From NCBI RefSeq assembly GCF_006175945.1, contig NZ_VAJL01000001.1, positions 1,922,001 to 1,986,000 on the forward strand: a DNA stretch of 64,000 nt, written 5' to 3'. A model generated the notes under the pieces. It did no database searches. It was given only the letters and a program-made list of their open reading frames with translations, and was not told the origin of the DNA. The DNA comes from Chryseobacterium mulctrae. Its GTDB lineage: Bacteria > Bacteroidota > Bacteroidia > Flavobacteriales > Weeksellaceae. The translations under genes and the position numbers were made by a program. Numbering within the stretch: position 1 is the stretch's first letter; each line of letters opens with the position of its first letter. Below are positions 35,820 to 44,684 of the stretch, in pieces.

Positions 35820-37658
35820 ATGAACGAATATAAAAAAATACTCAAATTCGCCCGTCCGCATCAGAAATACATTTACGGAAGTTTATTCTTCAACTTGCTA
35901 TATTCTGTGTTTCAGATTGCTTCTTTAGGAACCATACTTCCGGTTTTGGGGATGCTTTTTGGCACCATCAAACGTGAAAACTTCAAATCTGCTCCTGTAT
36001 ATTCTGGAGAGCTTGTAGATTTATTTTCTTACTTAAAGACCTATTCTAATTATTATATCCAGACTCTAGTTGATGATTATGGTACGCTGAATGTTTTAGC
36101 TTGGCTTTGCGTCATCACGGCATTCATGTTTTTACTGAGAAATATTTTCAGATACTTAGGATCTTTCCTTTTAATTAACTATCGTGTCGGTGTTACCAAA
36201 GATCTTCGAGGCGAGATGTATCGTAAGGTTTTGTCTTTGCCTGTTTCATTTTTTACAGAAAGCAGAAAAGGTGATATGATGTCTCGTATGTCGAATGACG
36301 TAGGTGAAGTAGAAGGAAATATTTTGGGAAGTTTGGTTGATTTGATCAACGCTCCGTTTATGTTAGTCAGTACATTGATAAGTCTTTTTTGGCTAAGTTC
36401 TGAACTTACTCTATTCTCTCTTTTGGTTTTACCAGTAATGGGAACTATGATTGCTTTAATTGGAAAAAGTCTTAAAAAAGATTCTCATGAAGCGCAGAAC
36501 GAAATGGGAAATATCTTTTCTATTGTAGATGAAACCTTGAAATCATCAAAAGTGATCAAGATTTTCAGCGCTGAAAAAATAATGGACAACCGCTTTATGG
36601 GTTCCATGCAGAAATGGATCAACAGCTCTATAAGATTAGGTAGAAAAAAAGAATTAGCATCGCCAATGAGTGAGTTTTTAGGGTCAGTTACTTTTTTAAT
36701 AATCGCATGGTATGGTGGAAAGCAAATCATTGTAGATCAAAGTATTGCTCCGGAAGATTTTCTTGTATTTTTAGCCATGTTCTTCCAAATTTTACCTCCG
36801 GTAAAAAGTTTATCATCTTCTATTTCTAATGTTCAGAAAGGGGAAGCTTCTCTACAAAGAGTTTTGGAAATCCTTGAAGCCGATGTGAAAATAGAGGAAA
36901 TTGCAGAACCGGTTTCTATTTCTACTTTAGATAAACAAATACAGTTTAAAAATATTGGTTTTTATTACGATAAATCTAATTTAATCCTAAAAAATTTCAG
37001 TCTGACGATTCCAAAAGGAAAAACAGTTGCATTGGTCGGTCAAAGTGGAAGTGGAAAAACTACAATTGCCAATCTTTTGGCGCGATTTTATGATGTTTCA
37101 GAAGGTCAGATTTTAATTGACGAGACTGATATCAAACATCTAAAATTGACCGATTACAGAAAACTTTTAGGAATGGTTACCCAAGAATCTGTATTGTTCA
37201 ATGATACTGTTTACAACAATATTTTGATGGGTAAACCTGAAGCAACGAGAGACGAAGTAATTGCTGCAGCAAAAATTGCCAACGCGGATCACTTTATTAC
37301 TCAACTTCCGAATGGTTATGACACTAATATCGGTGATGATGGAGGAAAACTTTCAGGTGGACAAAAACAAAGAGTCTCTATTGCAAGAGCCGTGCTGAAA
37401 AACCCACCGATTATGATTTTGGATGAAGCAACTTCTGCTTTGGATACAGAATCTGAAAAGTTTGTACAGGATGCCCTTGAAAAAATGATGGAAAACAGAA
37501 CTTCACTGGTTATCGCTCACCGACTTTCAACCATTCAAAAAGCAGACTGGATTGTAGTTATGGAAAAAGGTGATATCGTAGAACAGGGAAGCCACCAAGA
37601 TTTAATGACAAGGAGAGGCACTTATCACAAGCTTGTGGAGCTTCAAAATTTCGACTAA
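35820..37658 (+). CDS. ABC transporter, fused permease and ATPase (MsbA-like)
   Basis: 612 residues. An exporter-type transmembrane domain (six helices, about 20-320) carries the typical FRYLGSFLLINYRVGVTKDLRGEMYRK coupling region. The nucleotide-binding domain has Walker A GQSGSGKT, the signature LSGGQKQRVSIARA, Walker B IMILDEATSALD and the switch His in VIAHRLSTI. MsbA-type exporters flip lipid A core or other lipids; substrate not provable. Starts after an M28 gene, followed by a DUF1801 gene 21 bases on. Confidence 0.93.
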   Translation: MNEYKKILKFARPHQKYIYGSLFFNLLYSVFQIASLGTILPVLGMLFGTIKRENFKSAPVYSGELVDLFSYLKTYSNYYIQTLVDDYGTLNVLAWLCVITAFMFLLRNIFRYLGSFLLINYRVGVTKDLRGEMYRKVLSLPVSFFTESRKGDMMSRMSNDVGEVEGNILGSLVDLINAPFMLVSTLISLFWLSSELTLFSLLVLPVMGTMIALIGKSLKKDSHEAQNEMGNIFSIVDETLKSSKVIKIFSAEKIMDNRFMGSMQKWINSSIRLGRKKELASPMSEFLGSVTFLIIAWYGGKQIIVDQSIAPEDFLVFLAMFFQILPPVKSLSSSISNVQKGEASLQRVLEILEADVKIEEIAEPVSISTLDKQIQFKNIGFYYDKSNLILKNFSLTIPKGKTVALVGQSGSGKTTIANLLARFYDVSEGQILIDETDIKHLKLTDYRKLLGMVTQESVLFNDTVYNNILMGKPEATRDEVIAAAKIANADHFITQLPNGYDTNIGDDGGKLSGGQKQRVSIARAVLKNPPIMILDEATSALDTESEKFVQDALEKMMENRTSLVIAHRLSTIQKADWIVVMEKGDIVEQGSHQDLMTRRGTYHKLVELQNFD

Positions 37659-37679
37659 ACTAATTTAAATTATTTTAAA

Positions 37680-38030
37680 ATGAACCCCATACAAGAGTAC
37701 TTCTACAGAATACAAGAACCTGAAAGAAGTACTCTTTTATTTTTGCGTGAAAAAATTCTGGCATCTGACACAGAACACATTACTGAAACGTTAAGCTTCG
37801 GACTTCCCTTTATAAAGTACAAAAAGAAAATGCTGTGTTATTTTTATTACAGCAAAAAATATAAAAAGCATTACATCAGTTTTTATCATGGTGATAAACT
37901 GGACTACCCTGAGCTGACCCAAGACGGAAGAAAAAAGTTTAAGATTCTGTTAATTGATATTGAAGAGGATCTTCCCGTAGAGTTTATATTGAGTCTACTG
38001 GAGGAGATAAAGCAGTATATTAAAGGATAA
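37680..38030 (+). CDS. DUF1801 domain protein
   Basis: 116 residues. The DUF1801 (YdhG-like) fold is shown by the start IQEYFYRIQEPERSTLLFLREKI, the ETLSFGLPFIKYKKKMLCYFYY core, YISFYHGDKL, and the C-terminal helix. These are small soluble proteins of unknown function with no catalytic motif. The gap of 21 bases to the ABC gene suggests one transcript. Its stop is two bases from that of the convergent sterol desaturase gene. Confidence 0.85.
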   Translation: MNPIQEYFYRIQEPERSTLLFLREKILASDTEHITETLSFGLPFIKYKKKMLCYFYYSKKYKKHYISFYHGDKLDYPELTQDGRKKFKILLIDIEEDLPVEFILSLLEEIKQYIKG

Positions 38031-38032
38031 TT

Positions 38033-38803
38033 TTATTGTTCATTTCCAAATCTCTTTTCTTGTATTTTATCATAGGTCTTTACGTAATCAGGGTTTTCAG
38101 TTTTCATGATCTGATCCCAGAATCGAAAATACAGACCATAATTTCCTTTAAATTTATTATGATGAAGGTTGTGATGTACTGATGTATTCAATATTTTAAA
38201 TATCATTGATTTCCTTAGCCATTTCGGAGCTACTTCATATCCTAAATGCCCATATACATTGATGATCAAAGAACTCACTACGAATATAGAAATACTGAGT
38301 GGGTGTAAAGGAATAACAAAAAGTAGGAGTGGTAAAATCAATCCCTCAGCTACGGCCTCGAAAAAATGAAAAGAGTAAGCTGCGAAAGGACTTGGGTTGG
38401 TTGATTTATGATGGATAAGATGTACATGCTTAAAAATTTTCCTATAATGCAAAAGTCTGTGCATCCAATAAAAGTAAGTATCATGAATAACTAGTCCCGT
38501 AACAATACTTCCCACAAACCAATATACAGAATAATCATCAACATTTTTGTAGATTTTAGTAAACTGATTTAATGGAGTATAGATTACTAAAAAAATCATG
38601 AACGCCATGATCAACGAGGAGGCTGCGGAGTGAAGCACTTCCCTTACAATATCCAACTTCTTAACTTCTTGCTGTTGAATTTTTGCATTATAAAGGGCTT
38701 TCTTAAATAAAAAGTAACAAATCCAATAACAAAATCCCGCTAAAAAGAAATACTGCAAGAAGCCCATGAAACTCAGATCAAAAAAATATTTCAGGTGTTT
38801 CAT
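38033..38803 (-). CDS. Sterol desaturase / fatty acid hydroxylase superfamily membrane protein
   Basis: 256 residues with about four membrane segments. The di-iron His clusters are present: HRLLH (H-x3-H), HLIHH (H-x2-HH), a further His in FHFFEAV, and HHNLHH (H-x2-HH) near the C-terminus. Members hydroxylate or desaturate sterols, carotenoids or acyl lipids with oxygen; the substrate here is unknown. Convergent with the DUF1801 gene. Confidence 0.88.
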   Translation of the reverse strand: MKHLKYFFDLSFMGFLQYFFLAGFCYWICYFLFKKALYNAKIQQQEVKKLDIVREVLHSAASSLIMAFMIFLVIYTPLNQFTKIYKNVDDYSVYWFVGSIVTGLVIHDTYFYWMHRLLHYRKIFKHVHLIHHKSTNPSPFAAYSFHFFEAVAEGLILPLLLFVIPLHPLSISIFVVSSLIINVYGHLGYEVAPKWLRKSMIFKILNTSVHHNLHHNKFKGNYGLYFRFWDQIMKTENPDYVKTYDKIQEKRFGNEQ

Positions 38804-38824
38804 AATATAATATTTTGTGATGGG

Positions 38825-38867
38825 AAAAAAGAAACACCAATGTTATATTTCTATAGCATCAGTGTTT
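38825..38867 (-). terminator. Terminator of the secreted surface protein gene
   Basis: GAAACAC pairs with GTGTTTC, with an inner CTATA/TATAG-like stem and a T run on the minus strand. Confidence 0.75.
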
Positions 38868-38924
38868 CCATCTTTATAAACTTATATTTCGTGTTTTTAA
38901 AATCGAATCGGAGAAAAAATAGTC

Positions 38925-40724
38925 TTATTTGGTATTTATCCCTTTAAATTCTGCTTGATTGAGAGCCCATGCAAATGCGTTGGCTGTAAAAGTAGAATTA
39001 TAGATAAGTGTGCCTGATGTTCCATAAGTAGTTTTAGGAACGGGCTTCTTATTTGTATCCAAAATAAAAGGACATATTGTGCTGGAAGCCTGATCTCCAC
39101 TATTTCCACTTTGTGAATTAAAGCCACCTTCTCCGACCCATATTAAATTAAAACTTTTATGTTTAAAAGCAGTCACAGATCCGGCTACAGTACCTGTATT
39201 ATTGTTAGCATTGGTTGCATTAGAATATGAAGAAATTTCACCAGATGGTAATCCTGTAAAATATACAACATCTGTTGCATCATCTCCCCAAAGCTTACCT
39301 CGGATGTCTCCAAAAGGTCCGTTGGTAATTTCATCACTTGTAATAGGTAATGTATAGGTTCTTCCATCTCCTGAGCCTCCTGTTGTAGACTGGCTCAAAC
39401 TCGGATCATTAAAAATGGTTCTGAAAAAGTTCTGATTTCCGGTAGTATCTTCACAGAAAGAAAGAATTACTCCCCCTTTTTGTAGATATTGTAAAAATAC
39501 TGCTGCATCATTGGTGCTCATTCCATAGCTATATCCTATTACAACAATATCAACCGGAGCCGAACCCAGCAGCCATGTATTCAATTGTGCTGTACTTGGA
39601 GAATTGCTTCCATCAATAACCTGGGACCATCCTTCATATTTTACCGTACTTGTTGCCAACGTTCCGTAATTAGTATTCGTTGTTATTAAAGTATTTGATG
39701 GTCTTCCCGAGTTACTTAGATTATATCCATACGTATTTCCCAATCCTATAGCCAGTAATTTTTTTGCAGGAATAACTACAATCACATTTACACTACATGT
39801 AGTAGAAACTCCACCCCCACTGTCTGAAGTAATGGTCATTTTTTTCACAGTAGTAGAGCTGGGTGATCCTGTACCCTGAAGAGTAACATTTTGATTTCCT
39901 GTAGCAGTAAACGTACCTGAACCACTAAATGAGATTCCATCTACAGTATTGGTCGTAATTGTATAACTTCCCAAGGCTGTAACATTTACAGGAAGAGTAA
40001 TTGTATTGGAAGCAGCCAAAGCTGTCCCTACTTTATAGACTCCATTTACAGTAGCACTACCACAACTCATTGTATAAGTTCCTGCAGGACTAAGAACATT
40101 CACTGTAACAGGAGGTGTACATGTAACATCTGTTCCATTTGCAGAAAGCTCTACAGTATCTACCTGAATGGTAGCCGGCACTCCTTGTCCCGGAACCTGG
40201 ATTTTTTGTACTCCAGTGTTAAGAAATACCCCTGTCCCGTAGAAATTATATCCATTAGTTGTAGTACCTGTAATGGTATAATTTCCAATTTTAGTTACAT
40301 TAACAGTTACACTAAGATAATTAGAAGCTGTAAGTTCTTTCGTCTGAACATACGCACCCATTGCCTTTGTATTGGAACAATCAATTGTAAAAACAGATTT
40401 TCCAATTTGCCCGCATACACTTTTCCATTCATTATCTGAAAGGCTCCAATAATTGTAACAGTCTTCAGTGGTGTTAAAGATCGTGAGACCATCATCACTA
40501 GTAGGGTTTATTGTTATTGCATTTCTTTGAGCCTCTGTAAGGCGTGGAACAAGTATTCCTTTATTATTATTTCCAGAAACAATATCCAAAACAGAATTGG
40601 GATTGGGAGAAGAGGTATTGATACCAACTGCTCCATTGTTTACCTGTGAATAAAACTTTCCGAAAATCATAAAGAGGACCAAAAAAAGCGTCCTAATTTT
40701 TACTTTTGTAAATTTCACATCCAT
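38925..40724 (-). CDS. Secreted surface protein with GINTxxP N-terminal motif and Rossmann-like C-terminal domain
   Basis: 599 residues. A signal peptide ends near KFYSQ. Residues 30-110 hold the GAVGINTSSPNPNSVLDI, KGILVPRLTEAQRNAI and GLTIFNTTEDCYNYW blocks, seen at the start of many flavobacterial surface proteins. From about 130 to 320 there are two related beta-rich units with Cys pairs (CTPPVTVNVLSPAGTYTMSCG and TTNTVDGISFSGSGTF). From about 325 an alpha/beta domain (KKLLAIGLGNTYGYNLS, VDIVVIGYSYGM, QKGGVILSFCED) resembles class I glutamine-amidotransferase-like folds. No type B sorting domain is present. Unknown function; it may be an adhesin. A 34-bp element lies upstream. Confidence 0.75.
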   Translation of the reverse strand: MDVKFTKVKIRTLFLVLFMIFGKFYSQVNNGAVGINTSSPNPNSVLDIVSGNNNKGILVPRLTEAQRNAITINPTSDDGLTIFNTTEDCYNYWSLSDNEWKSVCGQIGKSVFTIDCSNTKAMGAYVQTKELTASNYLSVTVNVTKIGNYTITGTTTNGYNFYGTGVFLNTGVQKIQVPGQGVPATIQVDTVELSANGTDVTCTPPVTVNVLSPAGTYTMSCGSATVNGVYKVGTALAASNTITLPVNVTALGSYTITTNTVDGISFSGSGTFTATGNQNVTLQGTGSPSSTTVKKMTITSDSGGGVSTTCSVNVIVVIPAKKLLAIGLGNTYGYNLSNSGRPSNTLITTNTNYGTLATSTVKYEGWSQVIDGSNSPSTAQLNTWLLGSAPVDIVVIGYSYGMSTNDAAVFLQYLQKGGVILSFCEDTTGNQNFFRTIFNDPSLSQSTTGGSGDGRTYTLPITSDEITNGPFGDIRGKLWGDDATDVVYFTGLPSGEISSYSNATNANNNTGTVAGSVTAFKHKSFNLIWVGEGGFNSQSGNSGDQASSTICPFILDTNKKPVPKTTYGTSGTLIYNSTFTANAFAWALNQAEFKGINTK

Positions 40725-40787
40725 CGTTGTTTTTTTGCGTTAATTGTTAATTATTTTCTCAAATTGCAAACACTTGGTTTAGCATCA

Positions 40788-40795
40788 CAAAACTA
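40788..40795 (-). promoter_or_regulatory. Candidate -7 box of the surface protein gene (TAGTTTTG)
   Basis: TAnnTTTG on the minus strand, 63 bases before the ATG and 30 bases downstream of the conserved 34-bp element. Confidence 0.45.
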
Positions 40796-40826
40796 TAATG
40801 CATTTGGGATTTAACTAAAAATATCA

Positions 40827-40860
40827 CTACGTAATACTACTCATGAGTATTAATACTCAT
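40827..40860 (-). promoter_or_regulatory. 34-bp upstream element, copy 1 (possible operator)
   Basis: Two overlapping palindromes, ACTCATGAGT (40839-40848) and GAGTATTAATACTC (40845-40858). 28 of 34 bases match copy 2 at 42929-42962, in the same orientation. It begins about 100 bases upstream of the surface protein gene. Confidence 0.6.
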
Positions 40861-40876
40861 TCGGAGGGGGTAAAAC

Positions 40877-41869
40877 TTAAATTTTGAGTATAAAATTATT
40901 AATATTAACATCTGAACCTAAGCCCATTTTTTTTCGAATCCTGTATTTCCTGCTCTCAACTGCCCTTACACTACTATTTGTACAAAGAGCTATTTTTTTG
41001 GTATCGAAATTTAATCTCATTAAAGCACAAATATGCAGTTCAGAATAAATAAGCCCCGGATTAATCTTTAAAATATTAGGAATGAATTCAGGAAAAAACA
41101 ATTGAAACCGTTCAAAAAAAATCGGAGAATCATTTTCTGCAAGCTCTATAATCTCTGTAACATTATCTTCTGTTAAATTATTAATGATGATCCGCTGTCT
41201 CATCAGTTCATTATTTACTTTCAAAAGATCTCCAATAGTAGAATCCTTAATTTCAGTTTCTCTGAGAAGACCATAAATTAGCTTATCTTTTTGTGAAATA
41301 AAATAAATATCAATTAAAAAAGTACTGATGGCAAAAATGATATTAAGAAGCTCAATAAGTTTAAAATCTTCTGTTTTTATAAACTTACTCTTAGATATAA
41401 AGCCCATGTCAAAATACAAACATCCTATAAAATTGATCGTGATAATCGTGACAATCAGTAATATAAAAAAAGAATCTTCCTTATAATTGAAATAGAAAGG
41501 AATAGCAAACAAAAGTGAAAAATAAAAATATTCTACACCTGCATTTTTCCAAGTATATATATAGAAGAAACTAACAATAAATGTAAGGATGATAAAAACA
41601 CTAGTAATGACTGTTTTCAAAATTTTTTTGAATCGACTTATTTTTCCCTTGATACTAATTAAAACGAACCAAAAGAAAGTAATAATGATTAAAAAAGTAG
41701 AACTTACCATATCTCCAAAGAAGAAAATGATAAATATTGAATAAAATAAAAACACTAAAAACAAAAACAAAAGATAGCGCTGTATAAGAGCTAAATACTG
41801 GTACTCAAAATCATTAGCAGATGGCTCAAAATTGTAAGTAATTATTTTAGAAAATACTTTACTTATCAT
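40877..41869 (-). CDS. Membrane-anchored regulator with C-terminal LuxR-type HTH
   Basis: 330 residues. Residues about 30-205 are six hydrophobic helices. A charged, coiled linker (about 215-245) leads to a C-terminal helix-turn-helix at about 275-330: LIYSELHICALMRLNFDTKKIALCTNSSVRAVESRKYRIRKKMG. This matches the LuxR/GerE-type arrangement (a scaffold helix, then recognition helix S-x-R-A-V-E). It would sense an envelope or membrane signal and bind DNA while attached to the membrane, perhaps controlling the neighbouring surface protein gene. No phosphoacceptor domain is seen. Confidence 0.72.
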   Translation of the reverse strand: MISKVFSKIITYNFEPSANDFEYQYLALIQRYLLFLFLVFLFYSIFIIFFFGDMVSSTFLIIITFFWFVLISIKGKISRFKKILKTVITSVFIILTFIVSFFYIYTWKNAGVEYFYFSLLFAIPFYFNYKEDSFFILLIVTIITINFIGCLYFDMGFISKSKFIKTEDFKLIELLNIIFAISTFLIDIYFISQKDKLIYGLLRETEIKDSTIGDLLKVNNELMRQRIIINNLTEDNVTEIIELAENDSPIFFERFQLFFPEFIPNILKINPGLIYSELHICALMRLNFDTKKIALCTNSSVRAVESRKYRIRKKMGLGSDVNINNFILKI

Positions 41870-42021
41870 ATTCTAAAATTTTTATTTAAAGATTGAATAA
41901 GGGGCTTTCACAGGGGCGCCCAATTAGGGTTTGGTACTTTAAATTTATAAAAAAAAGCAATCCCCCATTCAGGAGAATAGTAGATTTTTATCGAAATAAA
42001 GAATTTTATAGGAAATAATAA

Positions 42022-42061
42022 AAAAGCAAAAAACCTCATAATTTAATAGTCACTTATAAGG
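42022..42061 (-). terminator. Terminator of the HTH gene pair
   Basis: On the minus strand CCTTATAA pairs with TTATGAGG (one wobble), then a T run. Confidence 0.6.
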
Positions 42062-42065
42062 AGTT

Positions 42066-42401
42066 TTAAACTTTATCCTTAAAGATTCTGTGCCATTTTG
42101 TGAGTGTATTTCTGCTTATTTTAAAATGTCTGGCAGTTGTTATATTATTCAGTTTATTACTTCTTTGATATTCAAGAATCTTTAGAATAGAATTTTTATC
42201 ATAAGAACGAAGCCTACGGCTTTTAGATTCAGTTAGTTGCTTAGATGATCCAAAAATAAGTGTGTTAAGAGTAAGAACATCCATCACTGTTTCAATACAT
42301 TCTATTTTATTATTAATCTGCGCATTGCCTTTCTTTTCAGGGTATAATTCATCAATAATATCTGTATATATCTGCCTGTAATCCGGACACATATTCTTCA
42401 T
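42066..42401 (-). CDS. Small transposase-like helix-turn-helix protein, second of a coupled pair
   Basis: 111 residues from the ATG at 42401, whose ATGA overlaps the stop of the upstream gene; an ATG 18 bases earlier is possible. The N-terminal half (YRQIYTDIIDELYPEKK) is specific to this family. The C-terminus is an HTH with SRRLRSYDKNSILKILEYQ, ITTARHFKISRNTLTKWHRIF, like those of transposase orfA and Trp-repressor-like proteins. No catalytic transposase domain is present. It seems to be a DNA-binding accessory protein of unknown role. Confidence 0.68.
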   Translation of the reverse strand: MKNMCPDYRQIYTDIIDELYPEKKGNAQINNKIECIETVMDVLTLNTLIFGSSKQLTESKSRRLRSYDKNSILKILEYQRSNKLNNITTARHFKISRNTLTKWHRIFKDKV

Positions 42402-42814
42402 AATTCTTTTTTCATCCATTTAAATAAAGTAGTTTTCGGTATTCTATATTTAAGAATCACTTGTTGCGGGGTCATCTTTTTTGTGGAAATTTTGTTGAGA
42501 ATAAAGCTTTTAACTTCTTCAGTATATATATTTTTTCTAAAAACCGGAAAATCATTTTTTTGAGAAACAAGATTACCTACACTTTTTAAAGGAGCATAAA
42601 GAATCAAATGTCCCGTATAAAGCCTGAAAAAATCATATTCTAAAAGCTTGCTCCATCTAAGTAAGAGATCTGTATCAAGACTACTTTGCTGATACATTTT
42701 TTCAATATCAGCTTCAGTACATTTTAAAAATTTTGTTACTCTTTCCGAAGAAATTTGAAGTTCTTTCATACGATGGTAAATAAACTCACCAATATGTATC
42801 TCCTTTAAGTTCAT
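42398..42814 (-). CDS. Small helix-turn-helix protein, first of a coupled pair
   Basis: 138 residues from the ATG at 42814; a TTG six bases upstream is possible but the family starts MNLKEIHIG. The first half (IGEFIYHRMKELQISSERVTKFLKC, DTDLLLRWSKLLEYDFFRLYTGH) looks like an XRE-like helical unit. The second half ends in a short HTH (QQVILKYRIPKTTLFKWMKKEL). It is followed by a second HTH gene through an ATGA overlap. A homologue pair of this sort seems to recur in Chryseobacterium genomes (from memory, unchecked); function unknown. The 34-bp element lies about 110 bases upstream. Confidence 0.68.
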   Translation of the reverse strand: MNLKEIHIGEFIYHRMKELQISSERVTKFLKCTEADIEKMYQQSSLDTDLLLRWSKLLEYDFFRLYTGHLILYAPLKSVGNLVSQKNDFPVFRKNIYTEEVKSFILNKISTKKMTPQQVILKYRIPKTTLFKWMKKEL

Positions 42815-42928
42815 TTTCAATAGTCATTTGTGTTGAAACTTTTTAGAGGACTCATAAATCTTCTGAAAAGCCAATTATTTTGATGGGATAAAAGTATCAA
42901 GAAAGCAGCAAAAGCCATGCGTAACATA

Positions 42929-42962
42929 CTACGCAATACCACGCACGAGTAGTAAAACTCAT
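42929..42962 (-). promoter_or_regulatory. 34-bp upstream element, copy 2 (possible operator)
   Basis: 28 of 34 bases match the copy at 40827-40860, in the same orientation. The invariant segments include CTACG, AATAC, GAGTA and ACTCAT. A TACTTTTA box lies 31 bases downstream on the minus strand, close to the 30-base spacing at copy 1. Confidence 0.6.
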
Positions 42963-43013
42963 ATACTTAATTGTTCTACTTAATGTAAGTGCAACAAAAT
43001 GAATGTTATAATC

Positions 43014-43050
43014 AAAAAAAGGAGAAAACCATTTAAGATTTTCTCCTTTT
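43014..43050 (-). terminator. Terminator of the LUD-cdsA-psd operon
   Basis: AAAAGGAGAAAA pairs with TTTTCTCCTTTT around a 10-base loop, followed by T on the minus strand. Confidence 0.85.
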
Positions 43051-43068
43051 ATTATATATTAGATTAAA

Positions 43069-43725
43069 CTAGTTCTGCTTCAACTTTGCAATAACATCCA
43101 GACCTCCTTTTGCTATATCTCCGATCTTACAGATAATCTCTGTATCAAGTGGAAGGAAAATATCCATTCTTGAACCAAATTTAATAAACCCGAATTCATG
43201 TCCAGCTTTTGCTTTATCCCCTTTATTACAATAGAAAACAATTCTTCTCGCCACATATCCCGCAATCTGTCTGAAAACGACTTTATGATTGGTTAAACTC
43301 TGTACCGCAACAGTTGTTCTTTCATTTTCTGTAGACGATTTTTCGTGCCATGCAACCAGATATTTTCCTGGATGATATTTTTTATAAATTACATCTCCCG
43401 AAACCGGATATCTACAAATATGAACATTCAGCGGAGACATAAAGATAGAAACCTGAATTGCCTTTCCTTTGATAAATTCATCCTCTTCTACTTCTTTAAT
43501 CATCACTACTTTTCCGTCAACCGGAGCAATTACATTTTCTACGTGATCTAAAATATCACGATTCGGAACTCTAAAGAACCAAAATACCAAACTGTAAATA
43601 ACCAATAATGGTACGATGATCAGAAGCGACCACATTTCAAGAAAATAGATAGATGCCGCAGCAATAATTGCGAAAAGTATAGACGCTACCGTGATGGTTC
43701 CTTTCGACTCTTTATGTAATTTCAT
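43069..43725 (-). CDS. psd: Phosphatidylserine decarboxylase (short type)
   Basis: 218 residues. It decarboxylates phosphatidylserine to phosphatidylethanolamine. Two N-terminal membrane helices are followed by NVIAPVDGKVV, SIFMSPLNVHICR (His) and the self-cleavage site FGSRMD near the C-terminus, where the Ser becomes the pyruvoyl group. The FGS site is the short-type variant of LGST. Last gene of the LUD-cdsA-psd run, so phospholipid head-group synthesis is encoded in one operon. Confidence 0.93.
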   Translation of the reverse strand: MKLHKESKGTITVASILFAIIAAASIYFLEMWSLLIIVPLLVIYSLVFWFFRVPNRDILDHVENVIAPVDGKVVMIKEVEEDEFIKGKAIQVSIFMSPLNVHICRYPVSGDVIYKKYHPGKYLVAWHEKSSTENERTTVAVQSLTNHKVVFRQIAGYVARRIVFYCNKGDKAKAGHEFGFIKFGSRMDIFLPLDTEIICKIGDIAKGGLDVIAKLKQN

Positions 43726-43788
43726 AATGATACTAATTGTTGTTTGTTATAAGCAACGAAGTTTCCGAAGTATAACAGTAATATAAGT

Positions 43789-44661
43789 TTAAATAAATTT
43801 TTCTAAAATAAAGTACAAATATACGACAGGAACACAAATTAAAAAACTATCCAGTCTATCTAATACTCCACCGTGCCCCGGAATGATATTCCCGCTGTCT
43901 TTTACGCCAAAATTTCTTTTCAGCTGGCTTTCTACCAAATCTCCTAAAGGTGCAAATGCAGCGATCAGAAAACCTACAACCATCCAGTTTCCGCGAAGCT
44001 GTGGTTGATACTGCTCAACGAAATATGAAAGTACCAATGTTAAAACAACACCTCCGATATAACCTTCCCAGGTTTTTTTTGGTGAAATTTTCGGTGCCAT
44101 TTTATGTTTTCCGAAGAATTTTCCAACGAGATAAGCAAAGGTATCGCTACTCCAAATTAAAATAAATAAGAAAATAACTTCCAGTGAAAATGTATTTTCA
44201 ATTGAAGAATATTTAGGCAAACCTAAGGCAAAAGAAAATGGTAAAGCGATATAGATTACGGTAAAAATAAGCTTTCCGTTGTCGATATAAAGTTCGTTTG
44301 AGAATTTAAATAAAGTAATTACCGCAATAAGGGTTAATGAAATTGCCAAGATTTCCGACAGCCTGAAGTCAAAATAAAATCCGTGTTGGAAATATCGTTT
44401 AGAGAAAACATAGAAAATAAAAATGACTAACGGAAAAACAATCCACTTTTCGTAGCCGTCTCCGAATTTCATAATTTTCATACATTCCCATGTTCCAACC
44501 AGCAAAAGAAAGCTTATTAAACCATAATACAAATATTGCTGCTGAACGAGACCGGGAGAAACCGAATCTAGCAATTGCGCACCAAAAGGTGTTGCACAAA
44601 GAAATATTACGGCTACATAAACCAGCCCTGAAAGCGTTCTCTGAATAAGATTTTTGTCCAA
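43789..44661 (-). CDS. cdsA: Phosphatidate cytidylyltransferase
   Basis: 290 residues with about eight membrane helices. It makes CDP-diacylglycerol from phosphatidate and CTP, the precursor of all phospholipids. The C-terminal signature is complete: SDTFAYLVGKFFGKHKMAPKISPKKTWEG, then GDLVESQLKRNFGVKDSGNIIPGHGGVLDRLDS. It is followed by psd and preceded by the LUD gene on the same strand. Confidence 0.95.
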   Translation of the reverse strand: MDKNLIQRTLSGLVYVAVIFLCATPFGAQLLDSVSPGLVQQQYLYYGLISFLLLVGTWECMKIMKFGDGYEKWIVFPLVIFIFYVFSKRYFQHGFYFDFRLSEILAISLTLIAVITLFKFSNELYIDNGKLIFTVIYIALPFSFALGLPKYSSIENTFSLEVIFLFILIWSSDTFAYLVGKFFGKHKMAPKISPKKTWEGYIGGVVLTLVLSYFVEQYQPQLRGNWMVVGFLIAAFAPLGDLVESQLKRNFGVKDSGNIIPGHGGVLDRLDSFLICVPVVYLYFILEKFI

Positions 44662-44684
44662 AATTTAAAATTTAGAAAGCGATG

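Noticed and set aside
42066..42814. An insertion sequence
   Set aside because: No DDE transposase, no terminal inverted repeats or target duplications were found around the two HTH genes.
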